A DNA stretch of 64,000 bases, from assembly GCA_947498775.1 (NCBI GenBank), contig CANMLL010000001.1, positions 186,001 through 250,000 on the forward strand, in the 5' to 3' direction. The notes beneath the pieces were generated by a model, which had not been told where the DNA came from, made no database searches, and saw only the letters and a program-made list of their open reading frames with translations. Positions 19,901 through 29,232 of this stretch are shown piece after piece; within the stretch, counting starts at the first letter, position 1; each line of letters opens with the position of its first letter. A program made the position numbers and the translations under genes. The stretch is from an uncultured Aquimarina sp. GTDB taxonomy: Bacteria; Bacteroidota; Bacteroidia; Flavobacteriales; Flavobacteriaceae.

Positions 19901-21126
19901 CCGAGGTTTTGGCACTGGAATTTGCAAACACCACGGTCACTTGCGCAACTGGCAACGATGCAATTGCATCGGTACAAGTAACTGGTGGTGTGCCTCCGTA
20001 TAGCTATGAATGGAGTAATGGAGATACAACTGCATCTATAGAAAACCTAATTGCAGGAGTATATGTTGTATTTGTAACCGATACCAATAATTGCCAGATA
20101 CAAGGGACAATTACCATTGAACAAGCAAATAGCATTACTATCAATCCGGGTTATGTTACTTCACCAACCTGTTATGAAGGAAATGACGGACAGATTACTG
20201 TGAATGTAAGCGGAGGTGTTCCTCCCTACAAGTATCGCTGGAATACGGGTGGTACGTCACCACAATTACAAGAAGTACCAGCTGGTATTTATCGTTTAGA
20301 AGTTACCGATGCAAGTGGTTGTAAAGCTTTTCATGAAGAAACATTGATAGATCCTGACCCTGTCGTGGTTGATCTAATACAAAAACGCTCCCTTTGTGGA
20401 GAGCAATCCCTAACTCTTGATATAGGTATTGATGATCCCGATGCAATTTATTCCTGGGCTAGTGATAATGGCTTTACAAGTACGGATGCTACGGTTACAC
20501 TTACCAAAACAGGTACATATACAGCCACGATAACCACAGGATTAGGATGTGTTGGATTGGGAGAAATTAAGGTAGAAGCATTTGACAAACCTATAGATTC
20601 TGATTTCCTGATTACTACCCAGGCATATACCAACGAGGATGTAGTACTTATCAATGTAAGTAACCCAATGGGAGAAACAGTAGATTGGACTATTCCTGAT
20701 GATGTTGAAATGATTTCTGAAGACAGTGAAGAATTAATACTAAAGTTTGAAGAAGCAGGAGCGTACGAGATTAATTTAAGATCATATCAAGGAGATTGTT
20801 ATCAGGACTTCACAAAGACTATTTTGGTTCAGCCTGCAATAGAATCCCCTCAAACAGATACTTCTCAGAAGAAGTTTATAGAAGAATTCATTTTGTACCC
20901 CAACCCGAGTGTTGGTACTTTCAAGACAAAAATTAGCTTAACTGAAGATGCTAATATCACTGTAAAGATTATAAACCTTATTACCGGTGCAACAATGCAT
21001 GAACGCATAGAGAAAAACAATAAAGAGTTTTTGTTAGACTATGCTATGTCAATGCCTACGGGGATGTATTTGATGTTGCTAGAAACTCCAAATGGATCAG
21101 AAACACGTAAACTTATAGTTGAGTAA
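16999..21126 (+). CDS. SprB-repeat surface protein with T9SS type A sorting domain (cluster gene 3)
   Basis: This 1,375-aa protein has a signal peptide (VLVSLIFILCSCALFAQ). Two N-terminal domains are duplicated, starting INISNYQYN (about 28) and KIDISNWYYD (about 262); both have 'TAHF-G/D-G ... TFI-Y'. Then come SprB-like repeats with the SGGVPPYxYxW core: about 621-700, 979-1035 (TGGVPPYSYEWSNG) and 1057-1112 (SGGVPPYKYRWNTG). The C-terminal ~80 residues (FILYPNPSVGTF ... GMYLMLLETPNG) form the T9SS type A sorting domain, so the protein crosses the outer membrane by T9SS and is displayed or released. SprB is the gliding adhesin of Flavobacterium, and the repeats here suggest an adhesive or fibre role. 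Confidence 0.85.
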   Translation: MERYSKVLVSLIFILCSCALFAQETVINISNYQYNSIFKDRKCSERFRVTAHFTGGQAPRTFIDYRDGRTTAADRTYVVSGKVSKLVIAVYAKDSRSSNAFGCLAIYGESQEVNETYEIPIDSNTCEINATGNSYSFEDEVSVDFSFDYQVTTKPGIDLRTAYNMSNENLGYEEFFTLSPKRGRFFRPRGNYQWQYRIGYTGQWINVPRPPSRRLRIRLIDFLDRSVIDQQVFFRIESCDDTDTDFTVVGRNVVEYGQLTKIDISNWYYDADFDDGRCKEDVILTAHFSDGTSKTFIKYKKGNFTIGSNRDTKYVLEGVVERIDVFMYGKDKVNLLLGKKCVSGDLGGRVKKTYPIKPNIDPCDSGFFNEKQSDNNDFFGSYEVRQKLRFNWKIKPLPKITRTLESDLIGYEDEFTLSASEGFNNSVYDWQYSFLEETTPVVWNDLPGASAPSRDIILADYPDHFDESVIGKEIVFRTLSCDDESSQNVVSYKIRRSAPRIVDVATMPVSCYDGEEDGSVTVTFDRPLIEGDVFGFIVSDPLAEEGEGVVKNKDNVYAFNEQNEITIDSLKHSSPDFVINMIGVNSNGEAYYTGASYHSATFQIGNPTPVAFVGEPVDSAVNVWCNGGQDGAITLDATGGVGDYEYLIKKSGEAYNEDDWIAFSSVTSHRITNLLPDTYTIKLRDRNGCVARIQTLVEDKIELGDIIEKVVTITQPTAPLTITTEILNPPTAFGFEDGRIIATIQGGTPNDDNSYDLEWRDENNTLVTTTSAMYNEGQGYLATLHSVGKGQYTLTARDTNYDNATTKEGCTMISETVTLSEPLAIAITIDVTPISCNANNPYSDNIDTNFDGVPDQFQDGVLVATVTGGVPFDIENPEYGSAVPVDSEGNLVPYFYEWKMQLPNGNWQNISANTNRIDFLDTATNYSLNVTDKNGITIGNYVAIQNADNSRSYELAEALPEITYVAQPEVLALEFANTTVTCATGNDAIASVQVTGGVPPYSYEWSNGDTTASIENLIAGVYVVFVTDTNNCQIQGTITIEQANSITINPGYVTSPTCYEGNDGQITVNVSGGVPPYKYRWNTGGTSPQLQEVPAGIYRLEVTDASGCKAFHEETLIDPDPVVVDLIQKRSLCGEQSLTLDIGIDDPDAIYSWASDNGFTSTDATVTLTKTGTYTATITTGLGCVGLGEIKVEAFDKPIDSDFLITTQAYTNEDVVLINVSNPMGETVDWTIPDDVEMISEDSEELILKFEEAGAYEINLRSYQGDCYQDFTKTILVQPAIESPQTDTSQKKFIEEFILYPNPSVGTFKTKISLTEDANITVKIINLITGATMHERIEKNNKEFLLDYAMSMPTGMYLMLLETPNGSETRKLIVE

Positions 21127-21153
21127 ACTAAGAAATATAATGTATTTATAACG

Positions 21154-22530
21154 ATGATTGAAATGATAAAAATTCAAATAAAAAGAATAGCAAATATCAC
21201 TGTTCTATTTTGTCTTTTTGGGTGCGTCAAAGAAGAGGCCGTACCCGTTGTTGTCGATTTCAACTTTGATGTATTCAATGAGGATTTTTCTATTCCCGTG
21301 CAGATCGTGTTTTTTAATAGAACAGAAGGTGCCGAAGATTATGAATGGAGATTTGAAGGCGGTTCACCTTCGAGATCAGTAAATCGCAATCCTGGAGTTA
21401 TAACATATAATGCAAAAGGAACGTATGAAATAGAACTCATAGGAACTAACCAAGATGGCTCTCGAGATAGTAAGATTTTAGAAATTCAAATAGATGATCC
21501 TGTGGTGGTAGATTTCGAAATCACGAATCTGATTGATAATTTTTCTCCGGCCGTGTATACATTTCAAAATAACTCCTCTGGAACCAACAGTTATGTCTGG
21601 ACATTTGAAGAAGGAACTCCGTCTAATTCTATAGATAGAAATCCTGGAGAAGTACTATTTACAGAACCGGGTGATCACCAAATCACTTTGGAGGTTAGTA
21701 ATGGAAGAGAAACATATGAACTTCAGAAGACAGTTACTGTTGCACCTCTTTTGGTTTCAGATTTCGAATTTCAACCTGCTTTTGAAGATGATGATTACCA
21801 AGTGCCCGTTCGTGTGCAATTTCAAAATAATGCTATAAGTGCAACTTCTTATGAATGGAGCTTTACGCGAGCAAATCTCTCAATTTCAACAGAAGAAAAT
21901 CCCGAAGTACTATTTACAGAGCCAGGAATGCAAACAATTACTTTGAAAGCATCTAATGGTAAGGATGTAAAAACAATCGAAAAAAACATTGAAGTCTTTG
22001 CAAATACAAATCTTAGAACTTTTACCGATATCAAATTAGGGATTAATACAGCTCACAGCGCCAACACTGTTGGGAGTTTCTTTAGTATTTCAACACGCCA
22101 GGTGTATACAAATACTGAGGTAACTAACGAAATCGAAAAAAATATTGATTTGGTGTTTTTTGGTTTAAATCAAACGTTTATACGCAACAAGTTTGTGAGT
22201 CCTGATCAACTATCAGAAACTACTTTTGCGCCTTTACAAGAAGCGAAGAATACGATTTTTATTAATTCCCAAGAGTTGTGTAACTGTTCTGCCTCACTTA
22301 CAACTCAAGAGTTTGACGCCATGCAGAACGATGTGCTTTTAAAGAATTTAAGCATAGAAGAAACCCCAGGGGGTTTACAAAATTTTGATAGAGAAACGGT
22401 GCCAAGAATTGTTCTTTTTCAGACTCAGGAGGGAAACAAAGGGGCCATTAAAATAAAAGATTTTGTGCAGGATGGACAAAATTCTTACATCCTGGTAGAT
22501 ATAAAAATACAAAAAGAGGCTATTCAATAA
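21154..22530 (+). CDS. Lipoprotein with three PKD domains (cluster gene 4)
   Basis: This 458-aa protein has a lipobox (LFCLFGC, Cys near residue 24) and is likely anchored in the outer membrane. Three PKD domains follow at about 32-110, 117-200 and 205-285, each with the pattern YEWRFEGGSPS / YVWTFEEGTPS / YEWSFTRANLS, then a 'NPGxVxFTEPGxxxITLxxSNG' strand. The remaining ~170 residues are unassigned and include a Cys pair (CNCS). The stop overlaps the start of the giant TANFOR gene by one base (TAATG), indicating coupled translation. It may tether or recruit the apparatus at the surface. Confidence 0.82.
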   Translation: MIEMIKIQIKRIANITVLFCLFGCVKEEAVPVVVDFNFDVFNEDFSIPVQIVFFNRTEGAEDYEWRFEGGSPSRSVNRNPGVITYNAKGTYEIELIGTNQDGSRDSKILEIQIDDPVVVDFEITNLIDNFSPAVYTFQNNSSGTNSYVWTFEEGTPSNSIDRNPGEVLFTEPGDHQITLEVSNGRETYELQKTVTVAPLLVSDFEFQPAFEDDDYQVPVRVQFQNNAISATSYEWSFTRANLSISTEENPEVLFTEPGMQTITLKASNGKDVKTIEKNIEVFANTNLRTFTDIKLGINTAHSANTVGSFFSISTRQVYTNTEVTNEIEKNIDLVFFGLNQTFIRNKFVSPDQLSETTFAPLQEAKNTIFINSQELCNCSASLTTQEFDAMQNDVLLKNLSIEETPGGLQNFDRETVPRIVLFQTQEGNKGAIKIKDFVQDGQNSYILVDIKIQKEAIQ

Positions 22531-25500
22531 TGAATTCACACAAAAATATGCGTAGACAGATGAAACCATATATACCATATATTTTAATTGTTTTATTTCT
22601 ATTTCCGCTGTGGATAAGTGCCCAGGTTTTTCCTGTGCAAGCAACTCCACAAGTGATACCGCCCTATAGTTTAAAGCTTTCAGAGTATGGTACTGCTAGT
22701 TCAGAAAAGCTAATTCTGAATCTGTTGCTTACCGATATTACCGAAACTAATAGGCAAGTGCGACTCAAATTATCAATAGAAAACAATGCAGGGTTGTCTA
22801 TTCAAAATAATGATATAGTAATGGGCGCTAATCCTATTTTTTTGGATGGAGGTGTTCCATTACGATTAAGTAATCTGGATTTACAACCTTATTTTTCTTT
22901 ACAAAATCTTATAGGGATTGCCCCACAGCAATATAGTACACCCCTACCAGAAGGTCTCTATCGTTTTTGTTTTGAAGTGTATGATGCACTTTCTGGTCAA
23001 CAAATCTCTCGCAAGAGTTGTGTGCCAGTATATTTGGTGCTTAATGATCCTCCGTTTTTAAACTTACCCGTTCGAGGAGAGCAAGTATTGATGCGAGAAC
23101 CTCAAAATATTATATTTCAATGGACTCCTCGTCACCTTAATGCGACAAACGTATCCTACGAGTTCACTTTAGTAGAATTGTGGGATAATCAAATGGATCC
23201 ACAAGCAGCATTTTTGGCAGGCCGACCGCTATATCAAACCACTACTTTTGCCACGACTTTATTATACGGCCCGGCCGAAACACAATTATTGCCAGATAAA
23301 AGGTATGGATGGCGCGTGAGAGCAATTGTAAGTGATGGTATTAGTGAAACCTCGGTTTTTAAAAATGATGGATATAGTGAGATTTATTACTTTACGCATA
23401 CAGGCAGTTGTGCAGAACCCAGGACCATCATTTCTGAAGCGACCAACAAAACAACAGAAAAAATCTATTGGGAGGGTGTGGATCATTTGTCATATGATAT
23501 TCAATACCGAAAAAAGAATACTGGCGATACCAACCAGACCAATATCTGGTTTAGTGAAAAAAGTCTGAATGAATATACTACGATCTACAACCTAGAACCT
23601 GGTGTGACTTACGAATTTAGGGTAGGAGGGCAGTGTATGGAAAATGGACCCTTTGCTTATTCTCAGATTAATGAATTCACTATGCCTATAGAAAATAGTG
23701 ATACGGCCGGCTATAATTGTGGAATTCGCCCTCCGGATATTGAGATTACCAATCAAGAACCCTTAACCAGTATCATCACCAATGAAGTATTTACTGCAGG
23801 GGATTTTCCGGTAACCGTCAAAGAAATTGTTGCAGGTAATGTACGCTATCTTATTGATGAAAGAACAGAAGAAGAGAAAGAGAGAGAGGAAGAAGAAAAT
23901 AGAGGAGTACCAGTGGTCGAAGAAACCACCGACGGAAAAGGAATCTTCTCTGGTTGGGGATATATCGTGGTTCCTTACCTGAACGACACTAGAATCAAGG
24001 TGAGTTTTGAAGGAATCAAAATCAATACAGATTATCAACTTATAGAAGGTATCGTAAAAACAGATTATGACAAAAACTGGGGGGGACTTACTTCTATAAA
24101 TGATGTACTCGATCCTTTTGAGGGGGATAATGATCTACGGAATATCAATCTCGATTATGATATTACTATCGATAATATCAGTATAGCAGATGATGGTAGC
24201 ATTGTTATTACACATCCTGTAAGTGGATCACCAATTGAATATCCTGGGGGTGATGATGTGATCATTATGGATACCAATGCAGATGGCAGTAGGGATATAT
24301 TTCATGTAGATACAGAAGGTAATATTAGACAAGGAGGGCAATTGGCACAAGGAGGAGCTATCAATGCAGAAAATACTGCTGGGCTTGATAGCAATGGAGA
24401 TGTCATACAACTTACCGAAAAAGGGATTAAAGTAACCTTTATGGATGCTTCAGAGTATATGTACGGGTTTGATTGGATTCCTCAGGGAATGGAACAACAA
24501 TTAGGCAAGTACTATAAACAAATCAAAGACGCAGACGGAAATCCGTACAATATCATCAACAAAGCCATAAGAAATGGAAAGGATGATATCATCAAGGCAA
24601 AAGTAGCGATATCAGACAATACGCTATCTATAGATGATTTGGTGATCAAAACAGAACATGGAGAAAATATACCTTACCAAAACCTGGGCAATGGGATTAT
24701 TAGTGTAAAGATAAGTGGGTATTACACCTTTGAATATCAAAATATTTACGCTACAATACAGCCTAAAAAGAATAAAACTCCAAAACAAACGGTGGCAGGA
24801 GTTTTCTCACTATGGCATTTATCAGATAAACAAGTTAATGTTACGATTGTTCCTGTTAATGGAGCCGAGTTACCGAGTGATGACGTATTAAGTGCCAAGC
24901 TAAACGGTATTTTCAATAAAGCATCGGTTACATTTGATGTAACTGTTGATCCAAATTTAAGTGTTACAAAAAGTCAAGTGGCAGTTGGTGATAGTGGCGC
25001 CTTATCCAATTATACAGAGGATATGAAAGATATTGTCACCACCTATAAAAAAATACGAGGAAGAACAGACCCCAAATCCTATTATGTATTTGTTTTAGGA
25101 AAAAACACGAGACCAAACAGAAGTGTAGCAGGAATTATGCCACTTAAGCGACAGTTTGGCTTCGTGTTTACCAGCAATCTTTCTAGTGCTGAAGAAGGCA
25201 AAACATCGCTAGAAGGTACCTTGGCTCACGAGCTGGGGCATGGGGTATTTGCCCTAGAGCATCCGTTTAAACAATTGAATACCACTCAAGGAAAAACAGG
25301 TTGGTTATCAGACTATGGTAATGGTACTAAATTCTCTCACATGGACTGGCTGCAAATGCATAATCCCTCTTTTAAGTTGTATTGGTTTCAGGATGATTTG
25401 GATGGCGCGTTGACGGTTTCGGCTTTGACTCCGAGCGGGATGAAACTTGATTATACAGGTGACGGTGCCATAGTATTCACAGATGAAATTCCTGAATATA

Positions 25501-28118
25501 GTAACGGGGCGGTATTTGCAATTTTGGAAGACGGAAAACTTTATGAATGGAAAGAGCATTCAAGCAATCATTTAGGATCTTCTTATATGCATGATGGGGT
25601 TATGCTTCGTACTGTTTCAGATAATATAAAAACTAGGGTACTTAGAGAATCAGAAAACATTCCTTTAAAGCTATATTGGAATAAAGGAAATTGTAAAACA
25701 AATGAGATTTATGAAACTACATCTAATATCATTTGGCAGCATTTGATTAAAGAGCGAATGGATGGACCCGGAATACTAACCTTAGACTTGAATACTAACC
25801 AGTATAAAGATATTAATCTGTTAGGCAATGCCGGTTGTACCACCGATGCCTTTTGTGGAAACGTTGTTATAGCAGATCTAAAACCAGAAATAGACGAACT
25901 TATTGCGATTAGTACTGCTATACAAACCAATATCAATACGGCAATTATATCAGGCCTTGTAGCAAGAGTTAATGGGTTAAATATGTGCGGCCTCAAAGAA
26001 CTAGAGTACGAGGTTGTAAAAACATTAGTCATTAATCTGATATCGCAGCAAACGTTTAATGATAATTACCAAACGGAAAAGGCTATTGTAAAACTCCTCT
26101 TGTCTATACCGGCTGATCGTTACACAAGTTTTACAGAAACAGTCGTGGCTATCTCAAATGGTCAAGTATTGGATAATGTTGTGAATCAAATGAAAAATGA
26201 ACCATTCAAAGGACTGTCAGAAGCCGGTAGCAATAGCTTCTTCCCGACGCTCACACAGATAGTAGCTGGATCTGAAAACGAGGAGGCCAAATGGAAAGTG
26301 TTTAATAGTGTGGTTCGAGCAAAATATGAATCACTTCAGGAAGAGCCTATCGCAGGGTTACAATTAGGCATTCTCCGATCCTTGCCATGGAATAATCAAG
26401 AGGAACGCGATAAGATACCTGCTGTTTTTACATTGTTTGTGGATATGTTACAAGATCCTAACATCTCAAACTTACTTAATAGTTACAAGAAAATCTATGA
26501 AATTGCTGCTCTTAGAAATGATCATAAAGAATTATTTAGATCTTTTACTATTGCGGATTTTATTGTTCTGATAAAGAATCCAAACTACAATTACTCAAAT
26601 ATGGAATCAACGCAGAGTTTTCCTGTATCTACTAGAAGTTATTCTTGGTTATTACCATTACTGAAAGGAGTAGAAAATGAAGAACCATTAATAGCACTTC
26701 AATTAAAAGAAGGTGAATATATTATGGAAGACAATTATTTACAAAATAATAGTGCTTGGTACAGATATGCAAGAACTAATAATTTTGATAAAAATAGATT
26801 GGATATTGAGCCCGAATATTTTTTGAATACATTTTTTGAGCAATTCTCTTATTATTTGAAGATTGGGAGAGAAAGTAACTCTGAGTTTTGGAATAGAATT
26901 GTTACAGTCAATTGCGATAATATTAATGATGTGGTTAGACATATTAATCTGAATGAAAATCCACAATCATTGCAGGCGGTAAATCAAAATACTAGATTTT
27001 CTTTTCTACGTACCTATTTCAACACAGAATGTAGGAATCCCTTAAATACAGAAGATATTGACTATGATTCTCATAATCTGGAGGGTACAGACAATAGTCT
27101 AATGAAAATATTAAATAGTTTCCCTACTTCTAATAAAGCAATCCTTAGGATAATAGAATCGATAGGATTGAATACCATCTATGACAAATTAGGCACAGAT
27201 AATTTTAGTGTATTTTCTACATGGATCGGCATGCAAATCATGTATTCTGGTGATTTTATATCAGTCGATAGAAGATTTACGAGCTTTATTGAAAATTCGC
27301 AGGAAAACCGCTCTTCCTTAGATTTAGATGAGATATTACAATTAGAATCGAATATTTTTTCTTGGCAAAACTTCAATTCGAATATAATTGAGAAAACAAG
27401 GCTCAGGATAAATGCAGTAAATGGTTCACATTATGATAATCAAATATTGTATTACAACCAAATAGTGTTGGCTCATGTACAATCAAGTTTTTCATTTGGT
27501 GGTCAAAACTTTGAACCTGGTCAAGTCATAGTCATGCCTATCATTCAAGCCTTTGCCTTAAGTAAGAAAAATAGAGCTATACTAGCAGGTAAAACGGCTT
27601 GGCTAACCGCAGAAGTTGGTTTTTTTGTTTTAGGTGCATATCAACTCAGAGTATTATGGAAAGCCGGTAGTTACTTAAGAAATGCGGCATTAGTAAGTGA
27701 CGTGGTAGGTTCTGCTGCCGGGGTTTTGGCTGCTGCCTTGAATGAAAGTGCCATTTCTCCCGAATTAAGATTCCGCATCCAAATGTTATCCCTAGTAGCC
27801 TCTGCTCCCTCTTTATTTGTAGGTGTAGGCTCAACACGTTTAAATGATCAGATTAATGATGCTATCGAAGAAGTCAATGTATTGAGATCTACAGAAAGGT
27901 TATCTCCAAGTTCACAAAGAACTATTGTAAATCACCTTACCGAGCTAGGTGGATCTGGAACTAGGGTATCTAATATACCTGGAGGTTATCAAGCTGCATT
28001 CAGAGCTGACTTTGGAGATATAAATGCAGCTGATCTTGGAGAAGACTTTATAAAGGCTTGGAAGAATTATAGAGATGGATTGAACTTGGGTACCAGCACA
28101 TCGAAGATTTGCAATTAA
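22530..28118 (+). CDS. Giant TANFOR/Fn3 protein with HExxH motif and pretoxin-like C-terminus (cluster gene 5)
   Basis: This 1,862-aa protein has a signal peptide (ILIVLFLFPLWISAQ). The N-terminal ~280 residues match the Bacteroidetes TANFOR type (VIPPYSLKLSEYG, NDPPFLNLPVRGEQV, IIFQWTPRH). An Fn3 domain lies at about 291-390 and an acidic run at about 443-467. At residues 900-911 is HELGHGVFALEH, a zinc-metallopeptidase HExxH with a third His. This motif is also common in Bacteroidetes polymorphic-toxin precursors. Near 1680-1742 are hydrophobic Ala/Gly-rich helices, as in pretoxin regions. The protein ends 17 residues after FIKAWK (1840-1845), a motif like the one before the toxin domains of the next two genes. 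It therefore looks like a toxin-type carrier without its own toxin tip. Confidence 0.72.
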   Translation: MNSHKNMRRQMKPYIPYILIVLFLFPLWISAQVFPVQATPQVIPPYSLKLSEYGTASSEKLILNLLLTDITETNRQVRLKLSIENNAGLSIQNNDIVMGANPIFLDGGVPLRLSNLDLQPYFSLQNLIGIAPQQYSTPLPEGLYRFCFEVYDALSGQQISRKSCVPVYLVLNDPPFLNLPVRGEQVLMREPQNIIFQWTPRHLNATNVSYEFTLVELWDNQMDPQAAFLAGRPLYQTTTFATTLLYGPAETQLLPDKRYGWRVRAIVSDGISETSVFKNDGYSEIYYFTHTGSCAEPRTIISEATNKTTEKIYWEGVDHLSYDIQYRKKNTGDTNQTNIWFSEKSLNEYTTIYNLEPGVTYEFRVGGQCMENGPFAYSQINEFTMPIENSDTAGYNCGIRPPDIEITNQEPLTSIITNEVFTAGDFPVTVKEIVAGNVRYLIDERTEEEKEREEEENRGVPVVEETTDGKGIFSGWGYIVVPYLNDTRIKVSFEGIKINTDYQLIEGIVKTDYDKNWGGLTSINDVLDPFEGDNDLRNINLDYDITIDNISIADDGSIVITHPVSGSPIEYPGGDDVIIMDTNADGSRDIFHVDTEGNIRQGGQLAQGGAINAENTAGLDSNGDVIQLTEKGIKVTFMDASEYMYGFDWIPQGMEQQLGKYYKQIKDADGNPYNIINKAIRNGKDDIIKAKVAISDNTLSIDDLVIKTEHGENIPYQNLGNGIISVKISGYYTFEYQNIYATIQPKKNKTPKQTVAGVFSLWHLSDKQVNVTIVPVNGAELPSDDVLSAKLNGIFNKASVTFDVTVDPNLSVTKSQVAVGDSGALSNYTEDMKDIVTTYKKIRGRTDPKSYYVFVLGKNTRPNRSVAGIMPLKRQFGFVFTSNLSSAEEGKTSLEGTLAHELGHGVFALEHPFKQLNTTQGKTGWLSDYGNGTKFSHMDWLQMHNPSFKLYWFQDDLDGALTVSALTPSGMKLDYTGDGAIVFTDEIPEYSNGAVFAILEDGKLYEWKEHSSNHLGSSYMHDGVMLRTVSDNIKTRVLRESENIPLKLYWNKGNCKTNEIYETTSNIIWQHLIKERMDGPGILTLDLNTNQYKDINLLGNAGCTTDAFCGNVVIADLKPEIDELIAISTAIQTNINTAIISGLVARVNGLNMCGLKELEYEVVKTLVINLISQQTFNDNYQTEKAIVKLLLSIPADRYTSFTETVVAISNGQVLDNVVNQMKNEPFKGLSEAGSNSFFPTLTQIVAGSENEEAKWKVFNSVVRAKYESLQEEPIAGLQLGILRSLPWNNQEERDKIPAVFTLFVDMLQDPNISNLLNSYKKIYEIAALRNDHKELFRSFTIADFIVLIKNPNYNYSNMESTQSFPVSTRSYSWLLPLLKGVENEEPLIALQLKEGEYIMEDNYLQNNSAWYRYARTNNFDKNRLDIEPEYFLNTFFEQFSYYLKIGRESNSEFWNRIVTVNCDNINDVVRHINLNENPQSLQAVNQNTRFSFLRTYFNTECRNPLNTEDIDYDSHNLEGTDNSLMKILNSFPTSNKAILRIIESIGLNTIYDKLGTDNFSVFSTWIGMQIMYSGDFISVDRRFTSFIENSQENRSSLDLDEILQLESNIFSWQNFNSNIIEKTRLRINAVNGSHYDNQILYYNQIVLAHVQSSFSFGGQNFEPGQVIVMPIIQAFALSKKNRAILAGKTAWLTAEVGFFVLGAYQLRVLWKAGSYLRNAALVSDVVGSAAGVLAAALNESAISPELRFRIQMLSLVASAPSLFVGVGSTRLNDQINDAIEEVNVLRSTERLSPSSQRTIVNHLTELGGSGTRVSNIPGGYQAAFRADFGDINAADLGEDFIKAWKNYRDGLNLGTSTSKICN

Positions 28119-28127
28119 AAAAAAATT

Positions 28128-29150
28128 ATGTGGAATAAAATAAAATATAGGATTGTGCTACTGTTTCTGATACTAAGTATTAGTCAAGGATTTTCACAAT
28201 GTTGGCTTTCTGACTTAAGAGCTACTTTTAAAAACACTAATGATATTGACTTTCAAAACCAAATAACAAGAGATAACGGTTTTGCTAATTTTAGAGATTT
28301 TCACGCTGCTGTAAGCACACAAGAAGCTCTTAATCGTTCAGAATTTTTAGAATTTTTAGAGTTTATAGCGAGAACAGACAATCCTAGTGCCTTTATAAGC
28401 AAATTTACAGAAGTCCCAGAGCTTGTAAAAAGCTGGAAATTGCTTGGTGGATCATGGCATTCTCACACCATAGAAGAACTGGTATTGGTGAACAGACACT
28501 ATGATGAAATCCTCAATTATCCGGGAGGATACAATGCCTGGAAAATTGCTAATACAAATAGTGATCTAAACATTTTACTACAAAATTCTGGATTTAAACA
28601 TTTTTATGATGAGTTACTTAGAAATCCGCTAATTGGTAGCAGACTCTCAACCGAAGAAGCTGCTGTATTACAGTTTTATACAACGCCTTCCGGATATGAA
28701 AATTTTAATAAAGCGTTAAGAGGAGGCGAAGGAGTTGCGATGACAGATGCTTTTAGGGCTCAAGAAAGATTAATGAATCAGGCATTGGCTAAACTACCGA
28801 ATTCTTCATTCAATAATAACGAGTTACTTAGGATAGAAGATATTACAGCAGCACAATTAAATAGAACCTACCAGGTAGGAAATCCGGTAAATCTGAATTT
28901 TTTCAGGTCAGCATCTTATTCATCGTCTGCTACTGCCAAAGCGTTGGGGGCAAGAAATTTTTCTACACCAGTTTTGTTACGAATACAAGGTAGAAGTGGA
29001 AAAGATATTGAATCAATATCAACCCTTCCTGGTGAAAAAGAAATACTTTTTAGTTCTAATACCAGATTTAGGGTTACAAGGATTGATGAATCTCTTGACC
29101 CAAGAGACGGTATGGGAACCATAAAAACAGTTTGGTTAGAAGAGTTATAA
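28128..29150 (+). CDS. Exported toxin cassette with C-terminal ADP-ribosyltransferase domain
   Basis: This 340-aa protein has a signal peptide (residues 1-24) and then a short leader domain starting CWLSDL and ending ELVKSWK (98-104), shared with the next cassette. The C-terminal half fits an ADP-ribosyltransferase of the R-S-E class. An N-terminal helix pair carries FYTTPSGYENFNKALRG. R235 lies in strand LLRIED. S261-A-S263 (FFRSASYSS) stands for the STS motif. E303-K-E305 (GEKEILF) is the ExE motif, followed by the usual TRFRVTRI strand. Such toxins modify host or rival proteins with NAD+. The gene is 9 bp after the giant gene. No immunity gene follows directly. Family membership is from motif order only. 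Confidence 0.75.
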   Translation: MWNKIKYRIVLLFLILSISQGFSQCWLSDLRATFKNTNDIDFQNQITRDNGFANFRDFHAAVSTQEALNRSEFLEFLEFIARTDNPSAFISKFTEVPELVKSWKLLGGSWHSHTIEELVLVNRHYDEILNYPGGYNAWKIANTNSDLNILLQNSGFKHFYDELLRNPLIGSRLSTEEAAVLQFYTTPSGYENFNKALRGGEGVAMTDAFRAQERLMNQALAKLPNSSFNNNELLRIEDITAAQLNRTYQVGNPVNLNFFRSASYSSSATAKALGARNFSTPVLLRIQGRSGKDIESISTLPGEKEILFSSNTRFRVTRIDESLDPRDGMGTIKTVWLEEL

Positions 29151-29232
29151 AAAAGCAGGAAAAAGTTTTGATGTCAATATGTTTAGGCAATGTAATTGGA
29201 AAACAAAATATACAATCAAAACAATACAAATT

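Noticed and set aside
19934..20340. Repeated segments in the 1,375-aa gene that might look like a DNA repeat array
   Set aside because: The repetition is at protein level (SprB repeats of about 80 residues) and diverged in DNA; no CRISPR-like short regular repeats are present.
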